A stretch of DNA of 64,000 nucleotides from Hyphomicrobiales bacterium (GCA_900468625.1 UBUL01000009.1:1-64000); one strand, 5' to 3'; shown: positions 17,061 through 26,426, counted from the first letter of the stretch. Made by a program: numbers and translations. Notes: generated by a model from the letters alone, not told the origin.

Positions 17061-17711
17061 TCAGTTCTTTTTTTGCTGCTGCTGTACTTGCTGCGACTTC
17101 GGATCGAGCTGGATCTGGACGCGGCCCCCACAGGCATCGAGCTGTGCTTCGCCCGATGCCATGTGCACGGTGAGCTGGCAGCCTGTGAATACGTTCGGCC
17201 CGTCGGTCAGAACCACCTTCTTGCCCTTCAGGACCGCAAGCTGATTGGTCATGTCGAATGAACCGTCGTCCGCCGTTGCCGTCTGCGTGCCCGAGACGAG
17301 GTAGACCTTGTCGGTGACCAGAATATGGTCGATGTTGGCGTCGCCCGACACCAGCGACTGGTTCTGCTCCTTGGCGGCCTTGGCGACCGGGTTGTCGAGC
17401 TGCTTGGCGTCACCCGCCTGCTTCTTCTTGTAGAAGACCGTCATCTTGCCGGCCTGCATGGTCGTGGTGCCCTGGACCACCTTGACGTTGCCGGTAAAGA
17501 CGGCCTGGCTCTCCTGGTCATGGATCTCCAGCTTGTCGCTTTCGATCTGGATCGGCTGATCCTTGGAGAGGGCAAGACCCGGCATCGAGCTGGTCGTCGA
17601 CTGCGCGCCGGCGTCGGCAGCTGCGAAGAAGGCGACTGCGCCAAAAGCACAGAGAAGGCCGGCCTTGTGCAAGCCGGAGTTGAAAATTGAATTTGGCCAA
17701 TACTTTATCAT
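17061..17711 (-). CDS. lptA: Lipopolysaccharide transport periplasmic protein LptA
   Basis: A 216-residue periplasmic bridge protein that carries LPS from the inner to the outer membrane. The N-terminus (AGLLCAFGAVAFFAAADAGA) is a signal peptide with probable cleavage after AGA. The OstA/LptA jellyroll follows (IQIESDKLEIHDQESQAVFTG, MQAGKMTVFYK). The C-terminal tail is Gln/Lys-rich. Its ATG overlaps the lptC stop codon by 4 bp (ATGA), indicating translational coupling. Confidence 0.92.
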   Translation of the reverse strand: MIKYWPNSIFNSGLHKAGLLCAFGAVAFFAAADAGAQSTTSSMPGLALSKDQPIQIESDKLEIHDQESQAVFTGNVKVVQGTTTMQAGKMTVFYKKKQAGDAKQLDNPVAKAAKEQNQSLVSGDANIDHILVTDKVYLVSGTQTATADDGSFDMTNQLAVLKGKKVVLTDGPNVFTGCQLTVHMASGEAQLDACGGRVQIQLDPKSQQVQQQQKKN

Positions 17712-18394
17712 GAACCGCCCGGCTTCTGTTCGCTATCTGAATTATGGAGAGCGGCAGGTTCGATGTTCATCCGAACCTGCCCGTCGAATTCGATTACGCT
17801 TCCCTTATCCGTCATCTTGAGCGAACGCGCAACAACCGACATGCCGCCTCGGGAGATGGCAACCTGATCCTGGCTGGAGAGATCGCCCTTCTTCACGTCC
17901 AGGAACGCGGTCGTGAATTCGGCGCGCAAGCCATTGTCCATCTCGACGACGAAGGGCTCGGTAAGCTTCAGCGTGTCGGCCTGGCGATCGAAATCCGCGC
18001 TCTGGGCCACGACATGCGCGATCACGTTGGTGTTGACCGGCATGGATGCCTTGATGGTCTTCAGCGTGATCATGTTCGGGTTCCTGATGTCCTGCAGCGC
18101 CTTTTCGGCGAGGAGGGAATAATTGATGCCGTCCTTGTTGCGTCCGGCGATCGCGGGCCGCTCCATGACCACCTTGCCGTCCTCGATCCTGGCGCCTTCG
18201 ATCTTGATGTCGGCCGGCAGGTAGGCGCGTATGACGGAGACGGCGACGAATATCAGCGACACGATGACGGCGGCAAGCGGTAGCAGCACCCTGAGCCGCT
18301 TCACGCGGTTAGAGTGGAAGATCGCGTCCTTATACGCGTTTCTTTCCGGCATCGAGCGCATTGCCTCGCCGGGGGGCTCGATCGTATTGAGCAT
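17708..18394 (-). CDS. lptC: LPS export protein LptC-like
   Basis: A 228-residue single-pass inner-membrane protein that accepts LPS from LptBFG and hands it to LptA. There is one membrane segment near residues 34-54 (LRVLLPLAAVIVSLIFVAVSVI), then a periplasmic LptC domain. Sequence similarity within this family is weak, so the call rests on topology, size and the coupled lptA-lptB neighbours. It is the first gene of the cluster, divergent from sppA. Confidence 0.88.
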   Translation of the reverse strand: MLNTIEPPGEAMRSMPERNAYKDAIFHSNRVKRLRVLLPLAAVIVSLIFVAVSVIRAYLPADIKIEGARIEDGKVVMERPAIAGRNKDGINYSLLAEKALQDIRNPNMITLKTIKASMPVNTNVIAHVVAQSADFDRQADTLKLTEPFVVEMDNGLRAEFTTAFLDVKKGDLSSQDQVAISRGGMSVVARSLKMTDKGSVIEFDGQVRMNIEPAALHNSDSEQKPGGS

Positions 18395-18550
18395 GCAACA
18401 GTCCGTCTTCTTATGATCCGGAGAACCGCATTCACGCTATGCGAGGCTGTGCCAAAAAGCCTGTCGGATCGTTTCGCATTATTGCAATGGCTTGCCAATA
18501 TGGATTTTTTTCTGCAGCGGGCGAATTTAGGCAGAAAAATGTGCCATAAA

Positions 18551-18592
18551 CCGGTTTCATCAGGTCGGACGATACCCTATCTGATGAACCGG
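18551..18592. promoter_or_regulatory. Inverted repeat in the lptC-sppA divergent region
   Basis: CCGGTTTCATCAG (18551-18563) and CTGATGAACCGG (18581-18592) form a 12-bp stem with one bulged base and a 17-nt loop. The 321-bp interval 18395-18715 holds no gene; it must contain both divergent promoters. No T-run follows the stem, so an operator or a leader hairpin is likelier than a terminator. Confidence 0.4.
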
Positions 18593-18715
18593 CAGAGCGG
18601 GTCCCGCTGCCGACATCGGGAACGGGAAACGCTTTTCTCTGAAGATTGTGCCCGTTTCAAGGTGTCATACATCCGATTCATGGCGCATTCGATTTGTTGC
18701 AAGGAGAAATAAGGC

Positions 18716-19675
18716 GTGATGGACAGTTCTGCAATCGCGGATCGGCGACAAATGCGCCGCAAGCTTGGTTTCTGGCGAATTGTTGCCGTTTTGCTGCTTG
18801 TGGCGCTGGGATTCGCGCTCTATCGCTTCTTTGCCGCCGACCTGCCGGATACGCGCGGCCCGCAAATCGCCCGCGTCACGATTTCCGGGCTCATCCAGGA
18901 TGATCCCGAACTGCTGGAGCGGTTGAAGAAGATCCGCGACAACGATCAGGTCAAGGCACTGATCGTTTCCATCTCGTCGACCGGCGGAACCACCTATGGC
19001 GGCGAGCGCATCTTCAAGGCGATCCGCGCCGTTGCCGCCAAGAAGCCCGTCGTATCCGACATCCGCACCGTCGCCGCTTCGGCCGGCTATATGATCGCAA
19101 CGGCCGGCGACGACATCGTTGCGGGCGATACGTCGATCACCGGGTCGATCGGTGTCATCTTCCAGTATCCGCAGGTCAAGGACCTGCTCGACAAGGTCGG
19201 CGTTTCCCTCGACGAGATAAAATCGGCGCCGCTGAAGGCCGAACCGTCGCCCTTCCATCCGGCAAGCGAAGAGGCCAGGAACATGATCCGCAATATGGTC
19301 ATGGACAGCTACGGCTGGTTCGTAGATCTCGTTGCGGATCGCCGCAAGCTGCCGCGCGGCGAAGTGCTGAAGCTTGCCGACGGCAGCATCTTCACCGGCC
19401 GTCAGGCGCTTGAGAACAAGCTGATAGATACGCTCGGCGGCGAGGATGAAATTCTCTCCTATCTCGAAACGCGCAAGGTCAAGAAGGATCTGCCGATCGT
19501 GGATTGGAAGCGGGAAGACAAAACTGCGCCCTTCTTTTGGCCCGGGGCCGCTTCCTGGTTGCTAAATCGTCTCGGTTATGATGATTTGATCAAGGGAGAG
19601 AGTCTTCAGAAAATCATGACCGATAAGTTGTTTCTTGACGGCCTGCTTTCAGTTTGGCAGGGTGCAGCCAATTGA
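18716..19675 (+). CDS. sppA: Signal peptide peptidase SppA, short form
   Basis: A 319-residue S49-family serine protease with an N-terminal membrane anchor (VAVLLLVALGFALYRFFAA), which degrades signal peptides left in the membrane. The nucleophile is Ser122 in TVAASAGYMIA, and the general-base lysine is Lys169 or Lys174 in EIKSAPLKAEPSPF. This is the half-length, single-domain type, as in Bacillus, rather than the duplicated E. coli type. Translation probably starts at the ATG at 18719, just after the in-frame GTG at 18716; AAGGAG lies upstream. ihfB follows within 30 bp. Confidence 0.93.
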   Translation: MMDSSAIADRRQMRRKLGFWRIVAVLLLVALGFALYRFFAADLPDTRGPQIARVTISGLIQDDPELLERLKKIRDNDQVKALIVSISSTGGTTYGGERIFKAIRAVAAKKPVVSDIRTVAASAGYMIATAGDDIVAGDTSITGSIGVIFQYPQVKDLLDKVGVSLDEIKSAPLKAEPSPFHPASEEARNMIRNMVMDSYGWFVDLVADRRKLPRGEVLKLADGSIFTGRQALENKLIDTLGGEDEILSYLETRKVKKDLPIVDWKREDKTAPFFWPGAASWLLNRLGYDDLIKGESLQKIMTDKLFLDGLLSVWQGAAN

Positions 19676-19701
19676 TAAATCAATGATTTAAGGGGATAGC
19701 C

Positions 19702-20007
19702 GTGATCAAGTCGGAATTGGTGCAGATCGTTGCCGCCCGCAACCCGCATCTCTACCACCGTGACGTCGAAAATATCGTCAACGCCGTCCTCGACGAGATC
19801 ACCGATGCACTCGCGGCCGGAAACCGGGTCGAACTTCGCGGATTCGGCGCTTTTTCCGTCAAGAACCGGCCTTCGCGCTCCGGTCGCAACCCCCGCACCG
19901 GCGATACGGTCTTCGTCGAAGAAAAATGGGTTCCGTTCTTCAAGACGGGCAAGGAGCTGCGCGAACGTCTCAATCCGGGCGCCGGCGACGAGGAAGACGA
20001 TAACTGA
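19702..20007 (+). CDS. ihfB: Integration host factor subunit beta
   Basis: A 101-residue member of the HU/IHF family. The DNA-binding arm carries GRNPRTGD and the C-terminus [15 protein letters not shown], typical of IHF-beta rather than HU. With IHF-alpha it bends DNA and assists sigma-54 promoters and recombination. It starts with GTG, preceded by AAGGGG at good spacing. It lies 26 bp downstream of sppA, an adjacency that suggests co-transcription. Confidence 0.95.
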   Translation: MIKSELVQIVAARNPHLYHRDVENIVNAVLDEITDALAAGNRVELRGFGAFSVKNRPSRSGRNPRTGDTVFVEEKWVPFFKTGKELRERLNPGAGDEEDDN

Positions 20008-20174
20008 TCGGCCCGTTCCGGCCGGATTTCCCCCAAATACTTCGACGGAAATAGCCGTCTGACATGATTGTGCCGCGACGCGGCGGCACTTGAATTCGGC
20101 CGCCTCTTTTCTATTCTGCGGCAGAAGGCAGCTTGGATGTGGGCATTCATGGCTGCGGACAAAGGAGCTGCGCA

Positions 20175-20507
20175 ATGGCCAAGAAGATCGTCAATCTGCT
20201 GATATTGCTGCCGCTCGGCATCATTCTCATCGTATTCTGCGTCGCCAACAGGCAATCCGTCACGCTGGCCTTCAATCCATTCCGGCCGGACGATCAGGTG
20301 CTGTCGCTGAATGCGCCTCTGTTCTTGCTGCTGTTTGCGGCGCTGATCCTCGGCATGCTGGTGGGGAGCGCGGTCACCTGGTTCAACCAGGGAAAGCACC
20401 GCAGGCGCGCCCGCAATCAATCGCGGGAAGCGGTACGCTGGCATGCTGAAGCCGACAGGCATCGCGCTCGTGCGGAAGAGATTGCCGGTCAGCTTCCGTC
20501 AAAATGA
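20175..20507 (+). CDS. LapA-like (DUF1049) membrane protein
   Basis: A 110-residue protein with two membrane helices (LLILLPLGIILIVFCVA; FLLLFAALILGMLVGSAVTWF) and an arginine-rich cytoplasmic tail, matching the LapA/DUF1049 family. In E. coli the homologue (LapA/YciS) works with LapB in controlling LPS synthesis; whether that holds in rhizobia is unknown. The ATG at 20175 follows AAAGGAG. It lies downstream of ihfB and overlaps the convergent GNAT gene by 9 bp at their 3' ends. Confidence 0.82.
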   Translation: MAKKIVNLLILLPLGIILIVFCVANRQSVTLAFNPFRPDDQVLSLNAPLFLLLFAALILGMLVGSAVTWFNQGKHRRRARNQSREAVRWHAEADRHRARAEEIAGQLPSK

Positions 20508-20957
20508 TGCGGTGTCCGAAAGCCGCATTTCCTTGTAATCGCCTTCCGGCGAGGCGCCATCGCCGATGATCTCGAAGCCGAGGGCTCGATAGAAGGCCAT
20601 GGCGCGCACGTTTCTGACCAGACATTTCAGCCGGTAGCGGCGCTTCGGCCAATCCGGCAGGGCGGCAAGCAGCGCCTTGCCGGCGCCACGTCCCTGAAAA
20701 GCCGATTGAATGTAGAGCATATGGATGAAGTCGTCCGGCTCCCAAATCGCGGCGAATCCGGCAATCACACCGCATTCGTCCTCGCACACGTACAAGCGCT
20801 CGCCATTCGTATGAATGGCGAAATCTTCCAGAGTGAAGTGATCGGGATCGACCCAGAGGAATGTCTCGCGACGAACGCGGAGATAGATCTCCGCAAGCTG
20901 CGGCATATCCTGTTCGCGTGCCGGCCGGTTGGTCCAGATATCGGATTTCGATGTCAT
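20499..20957 (-). CDS. GNAT family N-acetyltransferase
   Basis: A 152-residue acetyltransferase with the acetyl-CoA-binding motif A (LYIQSAFQGRGAGKALLAAL, near residues 85-104) and the following FYRALGFEIIGDG segment. The substrate is unknown. It is convergent with the LapA-like gene and lies 36 bp after the CoxG-like gene on the same strand, so the two may form an operon. Confidence 0.85.
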   Translation of the reverse strand: MTSKSDIWTNRPAREQDMPQLAEIYLRVRRETFLWVDPDHFTLEDFAIHTNGERLYVCEDECGVIAGFAAIWEPDDFIHMLYIQSAFQGRGAGKALLAALPDWPKRRYRLKCLVRNVRAMAFYRALGFEIIGDGASPEGDYKEMRLSDTASF

Positions 20958-20993
20958 AATTTTCTATATGGGCGCGAAAAGCGCCCACAGCAA

Positions 20994-21446
20994 TCACGAG
21001 TTGGCCTGACCGTTGATCGCCGCGGTAAAATCGGCGAAAAACTGCTGTGCCAACTTCCTGGCGCTGGAATCGACCAGCCGCGAGCCGAGCTGCGCGATCT
21101 TGCCGCCGACCTGCGCCTTCGCCTCATATTGCAGGATCGTCTCGCCGCCTTCTTCCCTGAGGACGACGTCGGCGCCGCCCTTGGCGAAGCCGGCGATGCC
21201 ACCCTTTCCTTCGCCCGATATCGTGTAGCTTTCCGGTGCGTTGATGTTGGAAAGCTTGACCTCGCCGTTGAAGGATGCGGAAACCGGGCCGATCTTCAGT
21301 TTCACGGTCGCCGTCAGCTCCGTGGGAGAAATCTGCTCAAGGCTTTGGCAGCCGGGAATGCATCGCTTGAGGATCTCGGGATCGTTCAGTGCCGCCCACA
21401 CTGCGTCCCTGGGTGCTGCGATCCGCTCCTCGCCGGTCATGTCCAT
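20994..21446 (-). CDS. CoxG-like SRPBCC protein
   Basis: A 150-residue START/Bet v1-fold protein of the carbon-monoxide-dehydrogenase subunit G family (N-terminus MDMTGEERIAAPRDAVWAALNDPEILKRCIPGCQ, with helix, beta sheet and hydrophobic cavity pattern). Despite the family name there is no cox operon here. The family is widespread, and its members probably bind lipids or assist membrane recruitment of molybdenum enzymes. It is divergent from the rRNA methyltransferase gene. Confidence 0.82.
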   Translation of the reverse strand: MDMTGEERIAAPRDAVWAALNDPEILKRCIPGCQSLEQISPTELTATVKLKIGPVSASFNGEVKLSNINAPESYTISGEGKGGIAGFAKGGADVVLREEGGETILQYEAKAQVGGKIAQLGSRLVDSSARKLAQQFFADFTAAINGQANS

Positions 21447-21558
21447 GCACAGTCCTCCCTATGTGACATTTTGTGCATGGATCATCGCAGATCGGAAAGC
21501 GCTTTGCCAAGTGGCGGCCAGATGCTATTTGCACGCACATATCAATTTTGAGACAAGC

Positions 21559-22689
21559 ATGGTGAAACATAGGGAAAACCGGCCCGGCCAGAAAGCCGCG
21601 GGCGGTCTCGGGGCAAAACCCCGGCGTGACATGCCCGGCAAGCCACCGGCAAAATCCGCGCACGCCTCAAGGCCGGCCAAGCCTTCGCGCGATCACGATG
21701 AGCGGGTGGCCGAACCGCGGGATGCGGCAACAGCTTCCGCCGCGCCCGAACGGCCGTTGATCTTGAGAAGCGGCGAACGGCCGGCAGAGCGCGTGCCCGT
21801 CGTCCTCGAATCGCTGGGCGCCGGCGATTTTCACCTGATCGACAGCGGCAACGGACTGAAGCTCGAGCAATACGGCCCCTATCGCATCGTCCGCCCGGAG
21901 GCGCAGGCGCTCTGGCCGCCGGCGCTTGCCGCGCATATCTGGGACAATGCCGACGCCGTCTTCACCGGTGATACGGACGAGGACGGCATGGGCCGCTGGC
22001 GCTTCCCGCGCGAGGCGCTTGGCGAGACCTGGCCGCTGCAATTGCTCGGCGTCGATTTTCTCGGCCGTTTCACCGCCTTCCGCCATGTCGGCGTCTTTCC
22101 GGAGCAGATCGTGCACTGGGCCTGGATGAAGGAGCAGGTCGAGGCGGCGAAAAGGCCGCTGAAGGTGCTGAATCTCTTTGGCTATACAGGCGTCGCATCA
22201 CTGGTGGCGGCTGCGGCGGGCGCGGAAGTCACCCATGTCGATGCCTCCAAGAAAGCGATCGGCTGGGCGCGCGAAAACCAGGCTTTGGGCCGCATGGAAA
22301 AGCTGCCGATCCGCTGGATTTGCGAGGATGCGATGAAGTTCATCCTGCGCGAGGAGCGGCGTGGCAACAAATATGATATCATCCTGACCGATCCGCCGAA
22401 GTTCGGCCGCGGCCCGAACGGCGAGGTCTGGCATCTGTTCGAGCATCTGCCGCTGATGCTGGATGTCTGCCGTGAAATCCTGTCGCCCAAGGCGGTCGGC
22501 CTCGTGCTGACGGCCTATTCCATCCGCGCCAGCTTCTATTCGATCCATGAGCTGATGCGCGAGACCATGCGGGGCGTGGGCGGCGTGGTCGAATCCGGCG
22601 AGCTCGTGATCCGCGAAGCCGGCCTCGACGGCCGCACGCCGGGCAGGGCGCTTTCTACCTCTCTCTTCAGCCGCTGGGTGCCGAAATGA
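21559..22689 (+). CDS. Class I SAM-dependent rRNA methyltransferase (RlmI/RlmK-like)
   Basis: A 376-residue protein. The first 65 residues are basic and low-complexity (KPRRDMPGKPPAKSAHASRPA), probably RNA-binding. The methyltransferase domain has SAM motif I (VLNLFGYTGVASLVAAAAGA), an acidic residue after it (THVDASKKAIGWARENQ) and the catalytic DPPKFGRGPNGE. The motifs place it with the RlmI/RlmK 23S rRNA methyltransferases, but no PUA domain is visible. The stop overlaps the next start (ATGA), so it is coupled to a second RNA methyltransferase gene and then lspA. Confidence 0.82.
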   Translation: MVKHRENRPGQKAAGGLGAKPRRDMPGKPPAKSAHASRPAKPSRDHDERVAEPRDAATASAAPERPLILRSGERPAERVPVVLESLGAGDFHLIDSGNGLKLEQYGPYRIVRPEAQALWPPALAAHIWDNADAVFTGDTDEDGMGRWRFPREALGETWPLQLLGVDFLGRFTAFRHVGVFPEQIVHWAWMKEQVEAAKRPLKVLNLFGYTGVASLVAAAAGAEVTHVDASKKAIGWARENQALGRMEKLPIRWICEDAMKFILREERRGNKYDIILTDPPKFGRGPNGEVWHLFEHLPLMLDVCREILSPKAVGLVLTAYSIRASFYSIHELMRETMRGVGGVVESGELVIREAGLDGRTPGRALSTSLFSRWVPK

Positions 22690-23546
22690 ACCAGGATTTC
22701 CGTAACGACGGCCCGCGCAAGGTCGGACAGGTCAAGGAGGTCACCTCGCTTGCTAATCCGATCGTCAAGGACATCAAGGCGCTGACGGTCAAGAAGTCGC
22801 GCGAGGAAAGCGGTGCCTTCCTGGCGGAGGGCCTGAAGCTCGTCATCGATGCGCTCGATCTCGGCTGGACGATCCGCACGCTTGTTTATGCCAAGGCCGC
22901 CAAGGGCAAGCCGCTGGTCGAGCAGGTGGCCGCCAAGACGGTCGCCGCCGGCGGACTGGTGCTGGAGGTCAGCGAAAAGATCATCGGTTCGATCACCCGC
23001 CGCGACAATCCGCAGATGGTGGTCGGCGTTTTCGAGCAGCGCTGGCGGCCGCTTCGGGACGTCAGGCCGAAACCGGGCGAGACCTGGGTGGCGCTCGACC
23101 GCGTGCGCGATCCCGGCAATCTCGGCACCATCATCCGCACCGCCGACGCGGCAGGCGCATCCGGCGTCATCCTCGTCGGCGACACGACCGATCCGTTTTC
23201 CCTGGAAACCGTACGCGCCACCATGGGGTCGGTCTTTGCCGTTCCCGTCGTCAAGGCGACGCCGGAAGAGTTTCTGGCCTGGAAGAAGACCGCAAGCGTT
23301 GCCGTCGTTGCCACCCATCTGGCCGGCGCCGTCGACTACCGCACCATCGACTACAAGAGGAAGCCCGTCGTCATCCTGATGGGCAACGAGCAATCCGGCC
23401 TGCCGGATATCCTGGCGAAGGAGGCCGATGCGCTTGCCCGCATCCCGCAGGCAGGCCGCGCCGACAGCCTCAATCTGGCGGTTGCCACAGCGGTCATGCT
23501 GTTCGAAGCCCGCCGTCATATCCTGACACTCAGCGAGACGCGATGA
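22686..23546 (+). CDS. TrmH/SpoU-family RNA 2'-O-methyltransferase
   Basis: A 286-residue SPOUT methyltransferase. An N-terminal L30e-like substrate-binding domain ([28 protein letters not shown] is characteristic) is followed by the knotted SpoU domain with [30 protein letters not shown] and [14 protein letters not shown], the three SpoU motifs. The exact rRNA or tRNA target is not readable. It overlaps by 4 bp at both ends (ATGA), with the upstream methyltransferase and with lspA. Confidence 0.9.
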   Translation: MNQDFRNDGPRKVGQVKEVTSLANPIVKDIKALTVKKSREESGAFLAEGLKLVIDALDLGWTIRTLVYAKAAKGKPLVEQVAAKTVAAGGLVLEVSEKIIGSITRRDNPQMVVGVFEQRWRPLRDVRPKPGETWVALDRVRDPGNLGTIIRTADAAGASGVILVGDTTDPFSLETVRATMGSVFAVPVVKATPEEFLAWKKTASVAVVATHLAGAVDYRTIDYKRKPVVILMGNEQSGLPDILAKEADALARIPQAGRADSLNLAVATAVMLFEARRHILTLSETR

Positions 23547-24061
23547 CCGAAAGCGAAACCCACGAACGGCCGACGACGAAGGCAGCCCTGTTTTCGCGGC
23601 CCCTGCCCATCCTGATCTTCATCGTGATCGCGGTCATTCTCGATCAGGCCATCAAGATCATGGTGGACCATTGGCTGCCGCTGCAGGAGATGGTGCCGAT
23701 CATTCCGATGCTGGCGCTCTATCGCACCTACAATTTCGGCGTGGCATTCTCGATGCTGTCGGGCATGGACGGCTGGTTCATCGTCGGCATGCGGCTCGTC
23801 ATCGTCGCCTTCGTGCTGTGGCTGTGGCGGCGCGCGCCGGATCACCGCTGGCTCGCGCATGTGGGGTTTGCCCTGATCATTGCCGGCGCGCTCGGCAACC
23901 TGATCGACCGGTTTCTCTACGGCCATGTGATCGACTACATCCTCTTCTATACGCAGACGTGGTCTTTCGCCGTGTTCAATCTTGCCGACAGTTTCATTAC
24001 CGTCGGCGCGGGATGCGTCATCCTCGACGAGCTTCTGATGCCGAAAAAGGCAAAAACTTAA
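23543..24061 (+). CDS. lspA: Lipoprotein signal peptidase (signal peptidase II)
   Basis: A 172-residue membrane aspartyl protease that cleaves prolipoprotein signal peptides after Lgt modification. Four membrane helices are visible. The catalytic pair is Asp122 ([10 protein letters not shown]) and Asp149 (FNLADSFI), and the NFGVAFS motif is present. It is translationally coupled to the upstream methyltransferase gene. The next maturation enzyme, Lnt, is encoded about 26 kb downstream. Confidence 0.95.
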   Translation: MTESETHERPTTKAALFSRPLPILIFIVIAVILDQAIKIMVDHWLPLQEMVPIIPMLALYRTYNFGVAFSMLSGMDGWFIVGMRLVIVAFVLWLWRRAPDHRWLAHVGFALIIAGALGNLIDRFLYGHVIDYILFYTQTWSFAVFNLADSFITVGAGCVILDELLMPKKAKT

Positions 24062-24116
24062 AATTCTAGCGAATCCCTGAAGGCATCGGGAACCGTGCCT
24101 GTGATAGCCAGTGTGC

Positions 24117-26426
24117 ATGAGCACTCTGGCAAATTTGCAGGAAAAGCTTGCCGCGGCAGCAGTTCGCGGCCAAACGGAGCCGATCGAGGGACTGGCCGAA
24201 AACGCGCCGGTCCCTGCAAGGCCGATCGAGTCGCCCCAGAATGGGGTTCGTCAACCGGCATTGCCCGCGCGGGCCTGGTGGCTGCAGGGCCATTGGCTGA
24301 ATGGCGGTGGGCTCGTGGCGGGCGCTGCTCTTCTTGCGACCGGCTTTGCCGGAGGTCCCCTGACGCTGGCGGGCGTTTTGGCCCTCTTGGCCCTCGCACT
24401 CGCCGCTGCCAGCGTCGCCAAAATCCGAAGCGCAGCCCATAAGCCCGAGGCCGCCCTTACCGATTTCAGCGAGAGCGAGCACGACCGCCTGTGGGAACAC
24501 AAGGAGAGCATCGGCCTGCTTGCCACCGTCCATGACGCGCTTGGAGACATAGCAGTCACCCGCAGCATCGATCGCCGGATTCTGCACGCCAACGCCACCT
24601 TCCGCAAGCTGACGGGCAAGTCACATCCGGAAGGCCTGACGCTGGAAGAGGCCGGTCTCGTATTCCGTGCCGTCACCGACGCGAAACATCAGGACGCGGA
24701 AATCGCCACGCCCGAGGGGCGGCGCATCTTCGCCTGGCACGATGTCATGTTCCGTGATCCGGCAACCGGACAATTGTGCATGCAGAGCATCGCGCGCGAC
24801 GTGACGGAAGAGCGGCAGACCGCCCGGCTGCGCGAGGATGCGCGGCTGAAGGCCGAGTATAACAGTGCGGCCAAATCGCGGTTGCTCGCAACCGTCAGCC
24901 ACGAGATCCGCACGCCGCTGTCGGGCATTCTCGGCATGAACCACCTGCTTGCCCAGACACCGTTGACTTTGGAGCAGGCAAATTATCTGACCGGCATTCG
25001 CCAATCGGGGCATGCGCTGGTGCAGTTGGTCGAAGACCTCCTTGATTTCTCCACGATCGAAGTTGGCCGCTTCCAGTTGCATCCCCGCCAGGAGGCTTTG
25101 CGTCCTCTGCTGGAGGGCGTCATCGAAATGCTCGCCCATCGTGCCCATGAAAAGGGCATCGAAATTGCCGCGAGCGTTGCCGCCGATGTCCCCGAAAGCA
25201 TGGAGTTCGATCCCGCCCGTCTACGCCAGATCCTGTTCAACGTCATCGGCAATGCGGTGAAGTTCACCCAGACCGGCGGGGTTCTCGTCCGTGTCGATCT
25301 TCACGAGCGCGACTTGACGATATCGGTGCGGGACAGTGGCCCCGGCATGACGGAGGAAGAACAGGCGCGCGTCTTCGGTGAATTCGAACAAGCCGGCTCG
25401 GTCGTGGAAAGAAGCGCCGGCACAGGGCTCGGCCTTGCCATCTCCGCCCGCATCCTGCGTGAGTTCGGCGGCAGGCTCAGCGTCGCCAGCGAGCGCGGCG
25501 AGGGCAGCGAGTTCGTCATCTCCTTTCCGGTCGGCCTGGTTGCCGGGGAAGACGGGTACGGTTGTCGCGGCAGGATGCTCGGGGGATCCCGCGTCCTACT
25601 GCTGGCTCCCGAGGGAGCAGCAAGCACGGCCATCATGCGGACCGTTCAGACCCTCGGCGGCCACTGCAGGCTGATCGGCGCCGATGACATGGAGGATCTG
25701 CTGCGGTCCTTCCCGATGAGTGACGAGGGGGCCTGGACGGATCTGATCGTCGACCACCGCATGGCGCCCTGGTATTTCAGCGACGGAAATGCGCTCGCGG
25801 TGCCGAGGCTTCGCAAGATCTTTCTGGTCAATCCCGAGGAGCGCAATACCCATCCGCTCGATCTCTTCGATGCCTGGCTCATCCGGCCGCTGCGCGAACA
25901 GTCGCTGATCGATGTGCTGAGAGGCCGCATGCGCGGCATGGAAAAGCGCGAAGCCTTGATCGAAGCGGTCTCGGAGATCGGCATAACGACGCCCGAGGCG
26001 GAGGACCGCACTCTGGATATCCTTCTGGGCGAGGATGATCCCGTGAATGCGATGCTGGTTCGGGCCATGCTCTCCAAGGCCGGCCACAGGGTTCGTCTCG
26101 TCGAGGATTTCGATGGCCTTCGTGCCCGCGCTGAAAATGCCGAAGCGCGGCCCGAAGTGCTCGTGACCGATTTCAACATGCCCGGTGGCACGGGTGCGGC
26201 TGTGCTTGCACAATTGCGCGCTTACGAGCGCCGGCAGGGTTTGTCGCCGCTTCCCATTATCGTGCTGACCGCAGACAGCCGCGATGCGGTCCGCCGTCAG
26301 GCGCTTCTGGCGGGAGCCGATGCCGTCATCGTCAAGCCGGTCGATCCTGAAAAGCTGACGACGGCGTTGCAGGCCCTGTCGAGATCGGCTTGCGAACGCG
26401 GCTACACCGTCGCCCGTCACGTGTGA
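24117..26426 (+). CDS. Hybrid sensor histidine kinase/response regulator
   Basis: A 769-residue hybrid kinase. In order: a soluble N-terminal stretch, two adjacent membrane helices (about 63-105, forming a hairpin with little periplasmic sequence), a PAS-like sensor region (about 135-235), HisKA with phospho-acceptor His262 (TVSHEIRTPLSG), HATPase (N box VIGNAVKFT, G boxes DSGPGM and GTGLGLA), a degenerate receiver-like segment (about 490-610) and a C-terminal receiver with Asp685 (VTDFNMPGG) and the conserved lysine in VIVKPVD. ATG at 24117 is chosen over GTG at 24111. No cognate regulator gene is adjacent, and the signal is unknown. Confidence 0.88.
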   Translation: MSTLANLQEKLAAAAVRGQTEPIEGLAENAPVPARPIESPQNGVRQPALPARAWWLQGHWLNGGGLVAGAALLATGFAGGPLTLAGVLALLALALAAASVAKIRSAAHKPEAALTDFSESEHDRLWEHKESIGLLATVHDALGDIAVTRSIDRRILHANATFRKLTGKSHPEGLTLEEAGLVFRAVTDAKHQDAEIATPEGRRIFAWHDVMFRDPATGQLCMQSIARDVTEERQTARLREDARLKAEYNSAAKSRLLATVSHEIRTPLSGILGMNHLLAQTPLTLEQANYLTGIRQSGHALVQLVEDLLDFSTIEVGRFQLHPRQEALRPLLEGVIEMLAHRAHEKGIEIAASVAADVPESMEFDPARLRQILFNVIGNAVKFTQTGGVLVRVDLHERDLTISVRDSGPGMTEEEQARVFGEFEQAGSVVERSAGTGLGLAISARILREFGGRLSVASERGEGSEFVISFPVGLVAGEDGYGCRGRMLGGSRVLLLAPEGAASTAIMRTVQTLGGHCRLIGADDMEDLLRSFPMSDEGAWTDLIVDHRMAPWYFSDGNALAVPRLRKIFLVNPEERNTHPLDLFDAWLIRPLREQSLIDVLRGRMRGMEKREALIEAVSEIGITTPEAEDRTLDILLGEDDPVNAMLVRAMLSKAGHRVRLVEDFDGLRARAENAEARPEVLVTDFNMPGGTGAAVLAQLRAYERRQGLSPLPIIVLTADSRDAVRRQALLAGADAVIVKPVDPEKLTTALQALSRSACERGYTVARHV

